Below are positions 1-10,705 of a DNA stretch of 64,000 nt, piece by piece. The notes beneath the pieces were generated by a model that saw only the letters and a list, made by a program, of their open reading frames with translations, was not told the origin of the DNA and did no database searches. Origin of the DNA: Orientallactaga sibirica (taxonomy: Eukaryota > Chordata > Mammalia > Rodentia > Dipodidae); NCBI GenBank assembly GCA_036365145.1, contig JAEOAD010000982.1:4676001-4740000 (forward strand), written 5' to 3'. Numbering within the stretch: the stretch's first letter is position 1; every line of letters starts with the position of its first letter. A program made the translations under genes and the position numbers.

Positions 1-839
1 TGTCTATATTTGTAGTGAAGACTAAACTTGTAAGAAATCTGTCTTCAAATCAAGGCGCCTATTAGACTTTATTCAAAGTTTGGGAGGTGGTGAGAACTCT
101 TGTCACCAGTATGTGAGCAAGACCGAGATGAATTCATTCCACTTTGACATGCTATACACAGGGAATAAATGGCTAGCCAACCAGTAGCATTTGAAGTCTA
201 AGATAAGAAGAGTGCTCTGCAATGTAGCAGAGATACAGTCAGAATTTCAGTACAGCAGCTCCATCCTGGAAATAGCACCTCGTCCAGCAATAATGCAACA
301 GCTATCAGGTTCTTGGATGAATGAGAACAATATAGTTCATAGGAATAGTGCCATGCTTTATGTCAGCACTGCACAAATATCTTAGGCTATAAATTAAATT
401 TAAATTTCCTACTATTATGTAGTATGTTGTTAAGATTCACGTAGTTCTGCATGTCACTGTCATTTTTCTGGGAGAAATGAGTCCCACAAGATCATGGCAA
501 TATCAAATTGTATGGAGGAAACCTGCCAGCTCCTACTTGTTCCTGCACCAACCCCAAGAAATTGTGTGTTTCTCAGATATTCTTCTGTCCTGGGAGAGGA
601 TCAAAGTTTCATTCTTCACCCCTGTGGTTCTCTGCACTGAGAACAGGGAATGCAATGCTTCTTTTGATTTGGTGATTTCCATCCCTGAATGGAAGTAGAA
701 GGCTGGAGGAGGAGGGCAGGACACTCGAGGAGCACATGTGGTACTCAGTGCCCTCTTTTCTGAAGCACATTTAAAAAAATAATCTCCTCCCACAATCCCT
801 TTTCCCTCTCCCAAATGCGCCCTCCAATAAATACTTTCT
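1..839. other. unique non-coding sequence
   Basis: I see no recognisable repeat, exon or RNA gene here. Short open frames exist on both strands, none with recognisable protein features. Confidence 0.5.
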
Positions 840-1090
840 TCTTTTCAGCTAGTCTTTTTCTTTTTCTTTCTATTTTGAGGTCACCATTTTTCCATCCTAT
901 TACTCAGGTTTTGTGTAGGTAGTAACATCCATTGTAAGGTAATAAATATCAAGGCCACTTTGTGTCTAGATGACAGCATTGTAAGCAGATCTCCCCTTCC
1001 TTTGGCTCTTAACATTCTTTCTACCACCTCTTCTGCAATGGTCCCTGAACCTTGGAGTATGTAATAGAGTTGTGCTCTGACCACATTTTT
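840..1090 (-). mobile_element. old L1 3'-UTR fragment
   Basis: About 920-1090 aligns by eye with the L1 3'-UTR modules near 5.7, 35.6 and 43.0 kb. Shared landmarks are the 'atatcaaggcca' stretch, 'ttcctttggctctta' and the 'ccttggag' motif. It is clearly more diverged than those copies and has no poly(A), so it is probably an older, truncated insertion. The left limit is uncertain. Confidence 0.6.
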
Positions 1091-2124
1091 ATCTGTATAA
1101 TTGAATCGAAATAGACGAATTTTATTTTTGAATTTTGGAAGGAGAACAGGAATATCCAGCATTGAATTAAGCTAAAGAGCAGCCAAATAACCATTCAAAA
1201 TACCAGGCTCAAAGCAATGAAAGAGCAGTGTGTAAATTATGTTAATTCCTGCTTGTCTTAAATAACTGTACAACTGTTTATCCTCATGGAAGCGATCTCA
1301 TAGCTTTTCCTAGATGTATTAGAAAAGAAAATATTGCTTGTATTAAACAAATATCCTTCTGGCTTAATGTCAAACTCTGAGGTAGTTCCCAGTCACCTGA
1401 ATAATGTTTCAATCATCTCAATTCCTGCAAATGAATAATGCATAGGACCGTGGAACACACCAGACATTCCCATTTTATTTAGAGATTCTAAATGTCATTT
1501 GTAAAAAGTGGTGAATTGAATCTAATCTGATTGTACTAAATAAATTAGAATGCATGTGTGAAATACTACTTTTACTGGACAGACACAGTGTAATGGAATT
1601 TGCTATTTGTGTTTAGTGTTTTTACCCACCTTCATTTAATAAACAGTGGGTAGATATTTGGACATATATTTCAAAGCTATGTCAAATGACCAGGTAATCC
1701 ATGGTAGCAATTTGCTTTGAGTTAACTTTATATAGACAACTTGCCCTTCCTCTCTTTTCTCTGATTTTCCATTCTTTCCCCCCACCCCCTCTTCTTTTTC
1801 CACTCTTCATTTTGTTCTCTTTTTCTCTCTTCATTGCTGTTGCTCCCTTCCACCTCCCTCATGTTTTCTATATCCTTTGTTTACCATGTATAACATAAGT
1901 GGATATTCTCACTGGCACTTCTGATAGAATAAGAGTAGATAAAGAGCTTTAGTGATGGTGGAGATTTTTTGTCTTCCTTACTTCTCAAAAGCATTTTAGT
2001 GGGAAACTTTTTAAATTGCAACAATCTTATTTACAAACGTGGATACTCTCGATACTTCCTTTTTATCATCATCATTATTGTTAATACTGTGTATGTGTTG
2101 GCATGTATGGAGTATTTGTCCTCT
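1091..2124. other. unique non-coding sequence
   Basis: AT-rich sequence without a recognised element apart from a pyrimidine-rich run. No coding signal was seen. Confidence 0.45.
1740..1862. repeat. pyrimidine-rich low-complexity tract
   Basis: The plus strand is almost entirely C and T across about 120 bases. It is low complexity and explains the proline, serine and phenylalanine-rich open frame that crosses it. Confidence 0.7.
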
Positions 2125-2136
2125 CCACCTTCTTTT

Positions 2137-2298
2137 ATTTATTTATTTTTTTTGGTTTTTCGAGGTAGGGTTTCACTCTGGTCCAGGCTGACCTGGAATT
2201 AACTATGTAGTCTCAGGGTGGCCTTGAACTCACGGCAATCCTCCTACCTCTGCCTCCCGAGTGCTGGGATTAAAGGCGTGCGCCACCACGCCCGGCTC
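2137..2298 (-). mobile_element. B1 SINE
   Basis: A reverse-complement B1 runs from a T-rich tail complement to 'cacgcccggct'. It has a perfect 12-bp TSD 'ccaccttctttt' at 2125-2136 and 2299-2310, so both ends are well defined. Confidence 0.93.
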
Positions 2299-2310
2299 CC
2301 ACCTTCTTTT

Positions 2311-2540
2311 TGAGACAGATCCTCTTTTGTTTTTTTGACTGCTGAATGTGCACTAGTCTATCTGGCTTGCAAGCTTAGGGTTTTCTTGGCTCTACCTCCC
2401 ATTGTCACTGGAGCATTGGGATCACATAAAAGTGTACCACTTTGTGTCTGGCTTTACATGGGTGCTGTAATGGATTGACCTTGGAGTAGCAGGCTTGAAA
2501 TCAAACACCTTTAACTGCTGAACCATCTCCTTAGCTCCCT
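2311..2540 (-). mobile_element. B4 SINE, diverged
   Basis: It opens with a 'tgagacagat' B1-like part, passes through 'tgtgtctggctttacatgggtgct' landmarks read as separate words, and ends in the reversed ID-like head with 'ctgaaccatctcc'. That order fits reversed B4. Confidence 0.6.
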
Positions 2541-2549
2541 GTCTATTCT

Positions 2550-2690
2550 TTAATAGCTATGTGACTTTGGACATGGAATTTTTTCAAGCTCATTTCCACA
2601 TTTGTGAGACCTTAGTGACATACGAATCATGTGGTTATTTGCACCATTCCTCATACTTGTAAACATTCAATAAATATTAGGCACAGGATG
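2550..2690 (+). mobile_element. MIR SINE
   Basis: The segment contains the MIR core-like words 'tagctatgtgactttgg', 'catttccacatttgtgag' and a terminal 'ttcaataaatattag'. This order matches the ancient mammalian MIR consensus. It predates the lineage-specific SINEs around it. Confidence 0.6.
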
Positions 2691-2733
2691 TGTTGATAAA
2701 GATGTAAAATGATTGTACCAGTAATACCTTTCC

Positions 2734-2813
2734 TTTTTAAATTTTTTTTTGTTTATTTTTATTTATTTATTTAAGAGCAACAGAGAGAGAGAGACAGAGA
2801 CAGAGACACACAA

Positions 2814-2885
<72 letters not shown>

Positions 2886-3024
2886 GGTGCACCAGGGCCT
2901 CCAGCCAGTGCAAACGAACTCCAAATGCATGTGCCACCTTGTGCATCTGGGTTATGTGGGTACTGGGGAATAGAGCCTCGAACCAGGGTCCTTAGGCTTC
3001 AAAGGCAAGTGCTAAGCCATCTCT
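2734..3024 (-). mobile_element. B2-like tRNA SINE
   Basis: The reversed element starts with the A/T tail complement, has an expanded GA tract, and ends with the tRNA-like head 'gctaagccatctctcc'. The TSD 'agtaatacctttcc' at 2720-2733 is repeated at 3027-3040. Its body carries the short-form 'gtgccaccttgtgcat' segment. Confidence 0.92.
2828..2882. repeat. (GA)n microsatellite inside SINE
   Basis: An essentially uninterrupted GA run of about 54 bases follows a short CA run. It is the reverse of the SINE's CT-rich 3' part, so it most likely expanded from the element itself. Confidence 0.95.
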
Positions 3025-3039
3025 CCAGTAATACCTTTC

Positions 3040-3119
3040 CATGGTTCTAACAAAATACCTGGAATCAACTAAGGGAGAAAGAAGTATCTTATTATTTTTT
3101 TTATTTTAGAGAGTGAAAC

Positions 3120-3156
<37 letters not shown>

Positions 3157-3405
3157 TTGGCATGCCAGGGCCTCAGCCACTGCAGTCAAACTTCAGAACT
3201 TGTGCCACCTAGTTGGTATGTGTGCCCTTGTACTTGTCTCACCTTTGTGTGTATGGCTAATGTGGGATCTGGAGAGTAGAACATGGGTCCTTAGGTTTGG
3301 TAGGCAAGCACCTTAACCACTAAGCCATCTCTCCAGCCTGAAAGAAGTATCTTGCACAGACAGTGTCTTCAGAGGATTCGGAGCATCATCACTTGGTGTT
3401 GCAGT
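3040..3405 (-). mobile_element. possible MaLR-type LTR end, interrupted by a SINE
   Basis: The words 'ctaacaaaatacctgg', 'aactaagggagaaag' and 'gtcttcagagg' resemble the reversed 3' end of MaLR-type LTRs seen elsewhere in the window. It is short and diverged, and could instead be ordinary unique sequence. Confidence 0.3.
3091..3339 (-). mobile_element. B2-like tRNA SINE
   Basis: A reversed element with GA tract and head complement 'cactaagccatctctcc'. The perfect 14-bp TSD 'gaaagaagtatctt' lies at 3077-3090 and 3340-3353. Confidence 0.95.
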
Positions 3406-3409
3406 CAGG

Positions 3410-3985
3410 TTCTGATGACTTTTGTCTCCCATAGGGTTGCATGCAGTGCAGCTTTTTCCAGTTGGCTGGTCTCCAGGGAGGTTTTCTGCTCAGCACCAGC
3501 TTGATTTCTCAGTGACCTTGCCACTCAGGCAAGTGAAATCTTTAACAATAGGGTCTTACCATCTGTTTCTCAAAGGAAACCAAGGGCCTTGGCAATAGCC
3601 TTTAATGTTTTGGAGGCAATAGGGACCTCCCTGGCCAAAAATTTACTGGAAGGTATCCCATCCCTGGCACTGAAAGTTTTCTAGTAACAATCTATGGCTT
3701 CTGATGTGCCACTATTCAAAAAATAGGTTTATATATGTCTTGCTCAGAATATCTTGAATTTTGATTGACCCCCCTCCCCACTGTTCTTTTACACTTTCTC
3801 TTCCCTTGGCCTTGCTTAGGCCTCTCCCCTCCCTATAATCTGTACTTCTACTTACATATATACAATATCATCCGCTTAAGTCCTTCCCTCTTCTCCCTTC
3901 CTTATAGCCTTTTTCTAACTTACTGGCCTCAGCTACCGATTTTTTGTTCCAGCTCACACAAAAGTCTATACATTTGTAGCTAGGA
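3410..3985 (-). other. L1 3'-UTR, upstream portion
   Basis: This stretch matches 43530-44160 closely, sharing 'tgcatgcagtgcagc', 'tttctcagtgaccttgcc', 'tttaatgttttggaggc' and 'gaattttgattgacc'. It lies immediately after the ORF2 stop on the minus strand. The distal module found in other copies, from the poly(A) side, is absent. Confidence 0.8.
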
Positions 3986-5068
3986 TCCACATATGAGAGC
4001 AAACATGTGACGTTTGGCTTTCTGAGCCTGGGTTACCTCACTTAGTATAATCCTTTCCAGATCCATCCATTTCACTGCAAATTTCATAATTTCATTTTTC
4101 TTTACCACTGAATAGAATTCCATTGTGTAAATTTGCCACATTTTTATTATCCATTCTTCTGTGGAGGGACATCTAGGCTGGCTCCATTTCCTAGCTATTG
4201 TGAATAGAGCAGCAATAAATATGGTTGTGCAAGTATCTCTAAGGTAGTTAGAAGAGTCATTAGGATATATGCCTAGGAGTGCTATAGCTGGATCATATGG
4301 TAAATCTATTTTTAGCTGTCTCAAGAACCTCCACACTGATTTCCACGATGGCTGGATCAGATTACATTCCCACCAACAGTGTAGAAGTGTTCCCCTTTTT
4401 CTACATCCTCACCAACATTTACTGTCATTTGTTTTCTTGATGGTAGCCATTCTGACAGGAGTGAGATGGAATCTCAAAGTAGTTTTAATTTGCATTTCCC
4501 TGATGGCTAAGGATGTGGAACACTTTTTTAGATGTTTATATGCCATCTGTATTTCTTCTTCTAATGAGAACTCTCTATTTAGTTCCATAGCACATTTTTA
4601 ATTGGGTTGTTTGATTTCTTATTGTTCTGTGTTTTGAGTTCTTTGTATATTCTGGATATTAATCCTCTGTCAGATGTATAGCTGGCAAAGATTTTCTCCC
4701 ATTCTTTTAGGTTGACTCTTTGCTCTATTCACAGTGTCCTTTTCTGTACAAAAGCTTTGTAATTTCATGAGATCCCAGTGGTTGATTAGTGGTTTTATTT
4801 TTATTTCCTGAGTAATTGGCGTTATATTCAGAAAGTCATTGCCTATGCCAACATGTTGAAGGGTTTCCCCTACCTTTTCCTCTAAGAAGTTCAGAGTTTC
4901 AGGTCTGATATTAAGGTCCCTGATCAACTTGGACTTGACTCTTGGGCATGGAGAAAGACAAGAATCTATTTTCATCCACCTACATATAGATATCCAGTTT
5001 TCCCAGCACCACTTGTTGAAGAGGCTATCTTTTCTCCAATGAATATTTTTGTCAAAAATCAGATGGTT

Positions 5069-5330
5069 GGGGCTGGAGAGATGGCTTAGCGGTTAAGGTG
5101 CCTGCCTCCTAAGCCTAAGAATGCCGGTTCTAATCTCCAGTGGTTCCAATTTCCAGGTCCCCCGTTTAGCCAGATGCAAAGTGACACAAGGGCACGGTGC
5201 CGCACTTGACCACAAGGGGGCGCACATATCTGGATTTCGTTTGCAGCAGCTGAGAGGCTGCTGGCACTCCCATCTCTATCTGTCTTCCTCTCCCTCTCTC
5301 TCTCTGTGTCTCTCTCCAAAAAAAAAAAAA
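5069..5330 (+). mobile_element. B2-like tRNA SINE, long form, in L1 ORF2
   Basis: It begins 'ggggctggagagatgg' and ends in a CT-rich run plus A tail. L1 ORF2 sequence resumes on both sides ('tcaaaaatcagatgg' before, 'tgtagctgcctg' after). The middle carries the extra segment of the long form, with 'accacaagggggcgca'. The TSD is diverged (roughly 'aatcagatggt' and 'aataagatagc'). Confidence 0.92.
5210..5223 (+). promoter_or_regulatory. CTCF-like core motif inside SINE
   Basis: The bases 'ccacaagggggcgc' agree with the mammalian CTCF core, for which CCACNAGGGGGCGC is a common form. Sequence match only; binding is not shown. Confidence 0.45.
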
Positions 5331-5495
5331 ATAAGATAGCTGTAGCTGCCTGAATTAATATCTGGGTCCTCTATTCTGTTCCATTGATCTACATGTCTGT
5401 CTTTATGCCAGTACCATGCTGTCTTTTTTTTTTTTTTTTTACTATGGCTTTGTAATAAAGCTTAAAATTGTGTATGGTGATACCACCAGCCTGAT

Positions 5496-6059
5496 TTTTT
5501 TTGCATGTCTTTCTTAGTTGCTTTCTTTATTTATTTACTTGTTATAATGATTTTTTAAAAATTTCTTTTATTGACAACTTCCATACATACTTACAACAAA
5601 AAATGCATGATATTTCCCTCCCCTCCCCCATTCCCCTATAGAACTCCAATCTCCATCATATCCCCTCCCTCTCTCCATTAGTCTCTCTTTTAATTTGATG
5701 CCATCATCTTTTTCTTCTATTATGAGGGTCTTGCAAAGGTATTGCTAGGCACTGCAAGGTCATGGATATCGAGGCCAATTTCTGTTTGGACAGTTGCATT
5801 GTATGGAGTTGTACCCTTCCTTTGGCTCTTCCATTCTATCCACCCCCTCTTCCGCAATGGGCCCTGAGCCTTGGAGGGTGTGACACAGATGTTTCAGTGC
5901 TGGGCACTCCTCCATATCTTCTTCTCAGCACTATGTTGCCTTTTGTGTCATCCCAGTGGTCATCGCTATCTGAAAAGAGATGCTTCTTTAACCAGAAGTG
6001 AGAGTAGCATTAATATGTGAATATGAACATTAAGTGTAGCACTTTCAGGGCAGCTTCCC
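5496..6059 (-). mobile_element. 5'-truncated younger L1 (3' UTR only) nested in the old L1
   Basis: The segment is flanked by a 10-bp direct repeat 'ccagcctgat' at 5486-5495 and 6060-6069, and the ORF2 sequence of the host L1 is continuous once it is removed. Its body from about 5548 matches the L1 3'-UTR modules at 35.4 and 42.8 kb. Between the TSD-side T-run and a second T-run near 5543-5548 lie about 40 bases not present in the other copies, a possible 3' transduction. Confidence 0.88.
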
Positions 6060-6374
6060 CCAGCCTGATATTTGTTACTCAAAACTGTTTTGGCTATTCA
6101 AGGTTTTTTGTGTTTCCAAATGAATTTTAGGATTTTTTTTTTCTATTCCTGTGAAGAATGCCATTGGAATTTTTATGGGGATTGTGTTAAATGTGTAGAT
6201 TGCTTTTGATGAGATTGACATTTTCACAATATTGATTCTTCCAATCCAGGAGCATTGGATGTCTTTCATTTCCTTGTGTTTTATGCAATTTCTCGCTTGA
6301 GTATTTTAAAGTTCTCATTGTAGAGATACTTCACTTCCTTGCTTAAGTTTATTCCAAGGTACATTATTTTTTTT

Positions 6375-6631
6375 TAAATTTGTTTAACTTTATTTATTTT
6401 TGGAGAGAGAGACAGACAGAGAGGGAGAGAGAGACAGATAGAGATGGGCATGCCAGCAGTCTCTCAGCTGCTGTGAACGAAATCCAGATGTGTGTGCCCC
6501 CTTGTGGGCAAGTGCAGCATTGCGCCCTTGCCTCATTTTGCATCTGGCTAAACGTGGGACCTGGAGATTGGAACCGGCTTCTTCGGCTTAGCAGGCAGGC
6601 GCCTTAACCACTAAGCCATCTCTCCAGCCCA
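6375..6631 (-). mobile_element. B2-like tRNA SINE, long form, in L1 ORF2
   Basis: A reversed SINE with TSD 'acattatttttttt' at 6361-6374 and 6632-6645. The head complement 'ccttaaccactaagccatc' and the long-form middle segment are both present. Confidence 0.94.
6495..6508 (-). promoter_or_regulatory. CTCF-like core motif inside SINE
   Basis: The minus strand reads 'cccacaagggggca', one base short of the GGGGGCGC form seen at 5210. Motif match only. Confidence 0.35.
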
Positions 6632-7379
6632 ACATTATTTTTTTTTTGAGGCTATTGTAATTGGGAGAGAGTCTCTGATTTAATCCTCCACATGTTTGTT
6701 GTTAGTGTATAGGAAAGCTACTGATTTCTGTGTGTTTATTTTGTATCCTGCTACATTGCTAAAAGTTTTATCAGCTTTAACAGTTTGCTGGTAGAGTCTT
6801 TAGGGTCCTTTATTTAAAGAATCATATAATTTGCAAATAATGATAATTTGGTCTTTTCCTTCCCAATAGTTATCACTTTTATGAGTGTCTCTAACCTTAT
6901 TGCTATAGTTAAGACTTCCAGTACTATATTAAATAAAAGTGGGGACAATGGGCACCCTTGTCTTGTTCCTGAATTTAGTGGAAACGATTCAAGTTTTCCC
7001 CATTTAGTATTATGTTGGCTGTAGGTTTGTCATAAATAGCTTTTATTATGTTTAGATATGTTCCTTCTATTCCCAGTTTCTGTAGTACTTTTACCACGAA
7101 GGGATATTGGATTTTGTTGAATGCCTTTTCTGGATCTATTGAGATGATCATGTTATTTTTGTCCTTCAGACCATTTATATGATGTATTTTATTTATCGAT
7201 TTGCATATGTTGAACCATCCCTGCGTCTTTGGGATAAAGCCTACTTGGTTGGGGTGAATAATCTTTCTGATATATTCTTGTGTTCGGTTTACCAATATTT
7301 TGTTGAAAATTATTGCATCTATGTTCATGAGGGAGATTGGTCTGTAATTTTATTTTATTTTTTTGTTCTGTCTGTCTGG

Positions 7380-7548
7380 TTTTTTTTTTTTTTTTTTTTT
7401 TTTTTGGTTTTGCGAGGTGGGGTCTCACTCTGGTCCAGGCTGACCTGGAATTAACTATGTAGTCTCAGGGTGGCCTCGAACTCTCGGCGATCCTCCTACC
7501 TCTGCCTCCCGAGTGCTGGGATTAAAGGCGTGCGCCACCACGTCCGGC
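7380..7548 (-). mobile_element. B1 SINE in L1 ORF2
   Basis: A long T run is followed by a well preserved reversed B1 ending 'cgtccggc'. The host L1 resumes with 'tggttttgtattaggg', giving a short TSD 'ctggtttt' on both sides. Confidence 0.93.
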
Positions 7549-7597
7549 TGGTTTTGTATTAGGGTGATGCTGGCTTTGTAAAAGGAGTTTGGTAGAA

Positions 7598-7761
7598 TTT
7601 TTTTTTTTTTTTTTTTTGGTTTTTCGAGGTAGGGTCTCACTCTGGCCCAGGCTGACCTGGAATTAACTATGTAGTCTCAGGGTGGCCTCGAACTCTCGGT
7701 GATCCTCCTACCTCTGCTTCCCGAGTGCTGGGATTAAAGGCGTGCGCCACCACGCCCGGCT
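7598..7761 (-). mobile_element. B1 SINE in L1 ORF2
   Basis: A second reversed B1, nearly identical to the one 200 bp to the left, with a T run of about 20 bases and terminus 'cacgcccggct'. Confidence 0.93.
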
Positions 7762-7773
7762 CTTTTCTATTTT

Positions 7774-7859
7774 TTTTTTTTTTTTGGTGCTGAGGACTGA
7801 GCCCAGGGCCTTGTGCTTGCTAGGCAAGTGCTGATCCACTGAGCTAAATCTCCAACCCC
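7774..7859 (-). mobile_element. ID SINE in L1 ORF2
   Basis: A reversed ID element of about 75 bp ('gcccagggccttgtgcttgc', 'gagctaaatctccaacccc') with a T tail complement. The TSD 'cttttctatttt' lies at 7762-7773 and 7863-7874. Confidence 0.93.
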
Positions 7860-9257
7860 TTCCTTTTCTATTTTATGGAAAAGTTTGAGAAGCAGTGGTG
7901 TGAGTTCTTCCATGTAGGTCTGGTAAAATTCACCAGTGAATCCATCTGGTCCTGGACTATTTTTAGTTGGGAGAATTTTTATAAATGCTTGGATCTCTGT
8001 ACTTGTAATAGGTCCAGTTAATTGGCTTATCTCATCTTGATTTAATTTGGTAGGTCATATGAATCAAGGAAATCATCCATTTCTTTAAAATTTTCAAACT
8101 TAGAGGCATATATTTTCTAAAAGTATGTCCTTATGATTTTCTGATTTCTTTGGTATCTGTTGTAATGGTGCCTTTTTCATCTCTAATTTTATTAATTTTT
8201 GTTTCTTCTCACTTTTTTCTGGTCAGATTTGCTAAGGGGTTATCAATCTTGTTTATCCTGTCAAAGAACCAACTCTTTGTTTCATTGATTGTTTGGATTG
8301 TTGTTTTTTTGTTTGTTTCTACTTCATTAATTTCTGCCTTAATCTTTATTATTTCTTCCCATCTACTGATTTTTGATTTGCCTTGTTCTTCTTTTTCCAA
8401 GGCCTTAGGTGGAGCATTAAATTGTTTACTTGTGGACTCTCTAATTTCTTAATATAGGCACTTATTGCTGTAAATTTCTGTCTTAGGACTGCCTTCATTG
8501 TATACCAAAAGGTTTGGTATGTTATTTTCTTATCATCATTTGATTCTATGAATTATTAATTTCCTTTTTGATTTCATCAATGACCCATTCATCATTCAAT
8601 AGTGTACTGTTTACTCTCCATGAATTTGTGTGTGCTTTATAGTTTTTCTTGTTGCTGATTTGTAGTTTAATCCCATTGTGGTCAGATAGAGTACAAGGAA
8701 TTATTTCAAGTTTCTTGTATTGGTTCAGATTTGCTTTGTGTCCTAATATATGGTCTATTTTAGAGAATGTCCCATGTGCTGCTGAGAAAAATGTATATTC
8801 TGCAGCATTTGGGTTGAATGTTAGGCCCATTTGTTCCATGACATCATTTAATCCAGATCTCTCTCTCTTCTGTTGGAGTGTTCCTTTAATCAGTATAAAG
8901 TGACCTTCTTTGTCTTCCTCACTAATGTTGGTTTGAAGTCTATCCTGCTAGATATTAGGATAGTAACCCCTGCTTGTTTCCTAGGCCCATTTGCTTGAAA
9001 TATCATTTTCCATCCTTTCACCCTAAGACAGTATCTATCTTTTATTGAGAGATGAGTTTCCTGGAGGCAATAAATATCAGGATCCTGCCTTTTAATCCAG
9101 TCTGCAGGCCAATGTCTTTTGTTTGGGGCATTGAGGCCATTGATATTAAGAGTTATTATTGAAAGGTATGTATTCTTGCCATTCTTCTTGTTTTGTAGTG
9201 CTTCCTGTTTTCCCTTTACTCGCTTGTTTTAACTGTTATTTGTGTATGGTTTATTTT

Positions 9258-10230
9258 TTCCTATTTCCTCATGTGTGTGTTTTGCTTTCTCTTCAGCATG
9301 AAGATTCCTGCAAGTATTTTCTGTAGAGCTGGTTTAGTTGCCATAATTTCTATTAGCCTGTTTTTGTTGTGGAATGTCCTTATTTCTCCATCAATTTGGG
9401 TAGATACTTTTGCAGGATAAAGTAATCTTGGTTGACAGTTGTTATCTTTCAGAACTTGGAATATATCACTCCAGGCCCTTCTCACTTTTAAAGTTTGTGT
9501 TGAGTTATTGGCTTGCCTTTGTAGGTGATTTGCTTTTTCTAACTGCTTTCAATATATTTTCTTTGGTTTGCATGTTTAGCAGTTTAATTATAATATAGTG
9601 AGGAGAGGTTCTTTCCAGGTTTTGTCTGTTTGGTGTTCTAAAAGCTTCTTGTATCTGCATTGGCATTTCTTTCCCAATTTGGGGAAAATTTCTTTATGAT
9701 TTTGTTGAAAACACCTACTAAGCTTCTGGATTGAAATCCTTTTCCTTCTACTATACCCTGAATTCTTTTGTTTGATCTTATCATAGTGTCCCAGATATCT
9801 TGGAATTCCCATTCATACCTTCCTATTAGCTTGTCTTCCTCTTTGTTGGACTGTATTAAGTCTGCCACCTGGTCTTCTAGTTTAGATATTCTATTCTCTC
9901 CTTCATCTATTATACTGGTGAGGCTTTCCACAGAGTTTTTTATTTGACTGACTGTGCTCTTCAGAGCTAGAATTTCAGTCTGGTTTTCTTTAGTATTTTT
10001 ATTTCCTTACTCATGTCTTATAATGACCTCCTTATTTTATTAAGTTGTTTTCCTGTGTTCTCTTTTAGTAGTTTGTTTTCTTCTTTAATTCCCCTGTCTT
10101 CTTCTTTGATTCATTTGATTTCTTTGAATATAGATAAAATTATTCTTTTGAAATCTTTGTCAGGCATTTCATCTAAAACAGTCTCATTGGTGGTCATTTC
10201 TGGATGGATTTATAATTTTTGGTGGCATTG
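9258..10230 (-). pseudogene. L1 ORF1 (RNA-binding coiled-coil protein) pseudogene
   Basis: ORF1p normally trimerises through a coiled coil and coats L1 RNA. The frame at 9638-9931 has the coiled-coil to RRM region with ISKLEDQVADL and the block after it. The frame at 9261-9485 gives the C-terminal domain with RRAWSDIFQVLKD and CQPRLLYPAK. The overlapping frame at 9588-9812 continues the protein after a frameshift. The N-terminal part near 10000-10230 is charged and leucine-rich but has stops. An inactive relic. Confidence 0.88.
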
Positions 10231-10589
10231 TATTGTCTTGATTGTTTGTGTTTCGTGTATTATAATATAGCAGCTTTTGCATCCTGAATTGATTTGATGC
10301 TTGAGTTTACTATTTTTCTGCAGTGTTCTTAGATGTGGCAATCCACCTTTATATACTTTCAGGATATGAGTTTAAGTTGCCAAGTGTAGCTCTTGTACCC
10401 CAATCCAACCACAGAAGTAATCCTAGGTATTGAGTTTGCTTGCTAAGCAAGTATTTTAGTGGACTGGGTGGAACAATTTACTGGAAAATTCTAAACTTCA
10501 ATTGAGCAATATACACATTTAATAAAAACCAGCACAGATTATACAAGTGTGGGGATTAAAACAGATGATTTTATAAAGCCAAAATCCCT

Positions 10590-10705
10590 AAGGGTGTGTG
10601 TTGCTCTACACCCTTAATCATCTGGGAGGTAGAGAATTCTGTTCTGAATTGGGTTCCAGGTCAGCCTGGACCTGAATCAGACCCTGCCCCCAAAAATGAC
10701 AGAAG
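10590..10705 (+). mobile_element. diverged B1 SINE in L1 5' UTR
   Basis: The words 'acacccttaatcatctgggaggt' (in parts), 'ttccaggtcagcctggacc' and 'cagaccctgcc' follow B1 order. It is shortened and more diverged than the other B1s. Confidence 0.75.

Larger units (their letters stand above)
3980..9190 (-). pseudogene. L1 ORF2 (endonuclease / reverse transcriptase) pseudogene
   Basis: In a live L1 this protein nicks target DNA and reverse-transcribes the element's RNA. Pieces in order on the minus strand: the endonuclease N-terminus with QETHL (about 9050-9065); the endonuclease C-terminus with EYTFFS and SDHN (8546-8839); linker (8209-8400); reverse-transcriptase blocks with NQVGFIP and DPEKAFN (6975-7328); and the C-terminal domain ending near 3980 with the EEW and YYS-type region. 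The usual FADD active site reads FANY, with the two Asp codons changed at 6826-6831. The endonuclease middle, which should carry GDFN, appears deleted: the endonuclease N-terminal block and EYTFFS are only about 85-90 bp apart, near 8790-8890. Several frameshifts and nested insertions also break it. It cannot encode an active enzyme. Confidence 0.93.

Noticed and set aside
2749..3316. Frames with runs of Arg-Glu
   Set aside because: They come from GA repeats in reversed tRNA SINEs, not from a protein.
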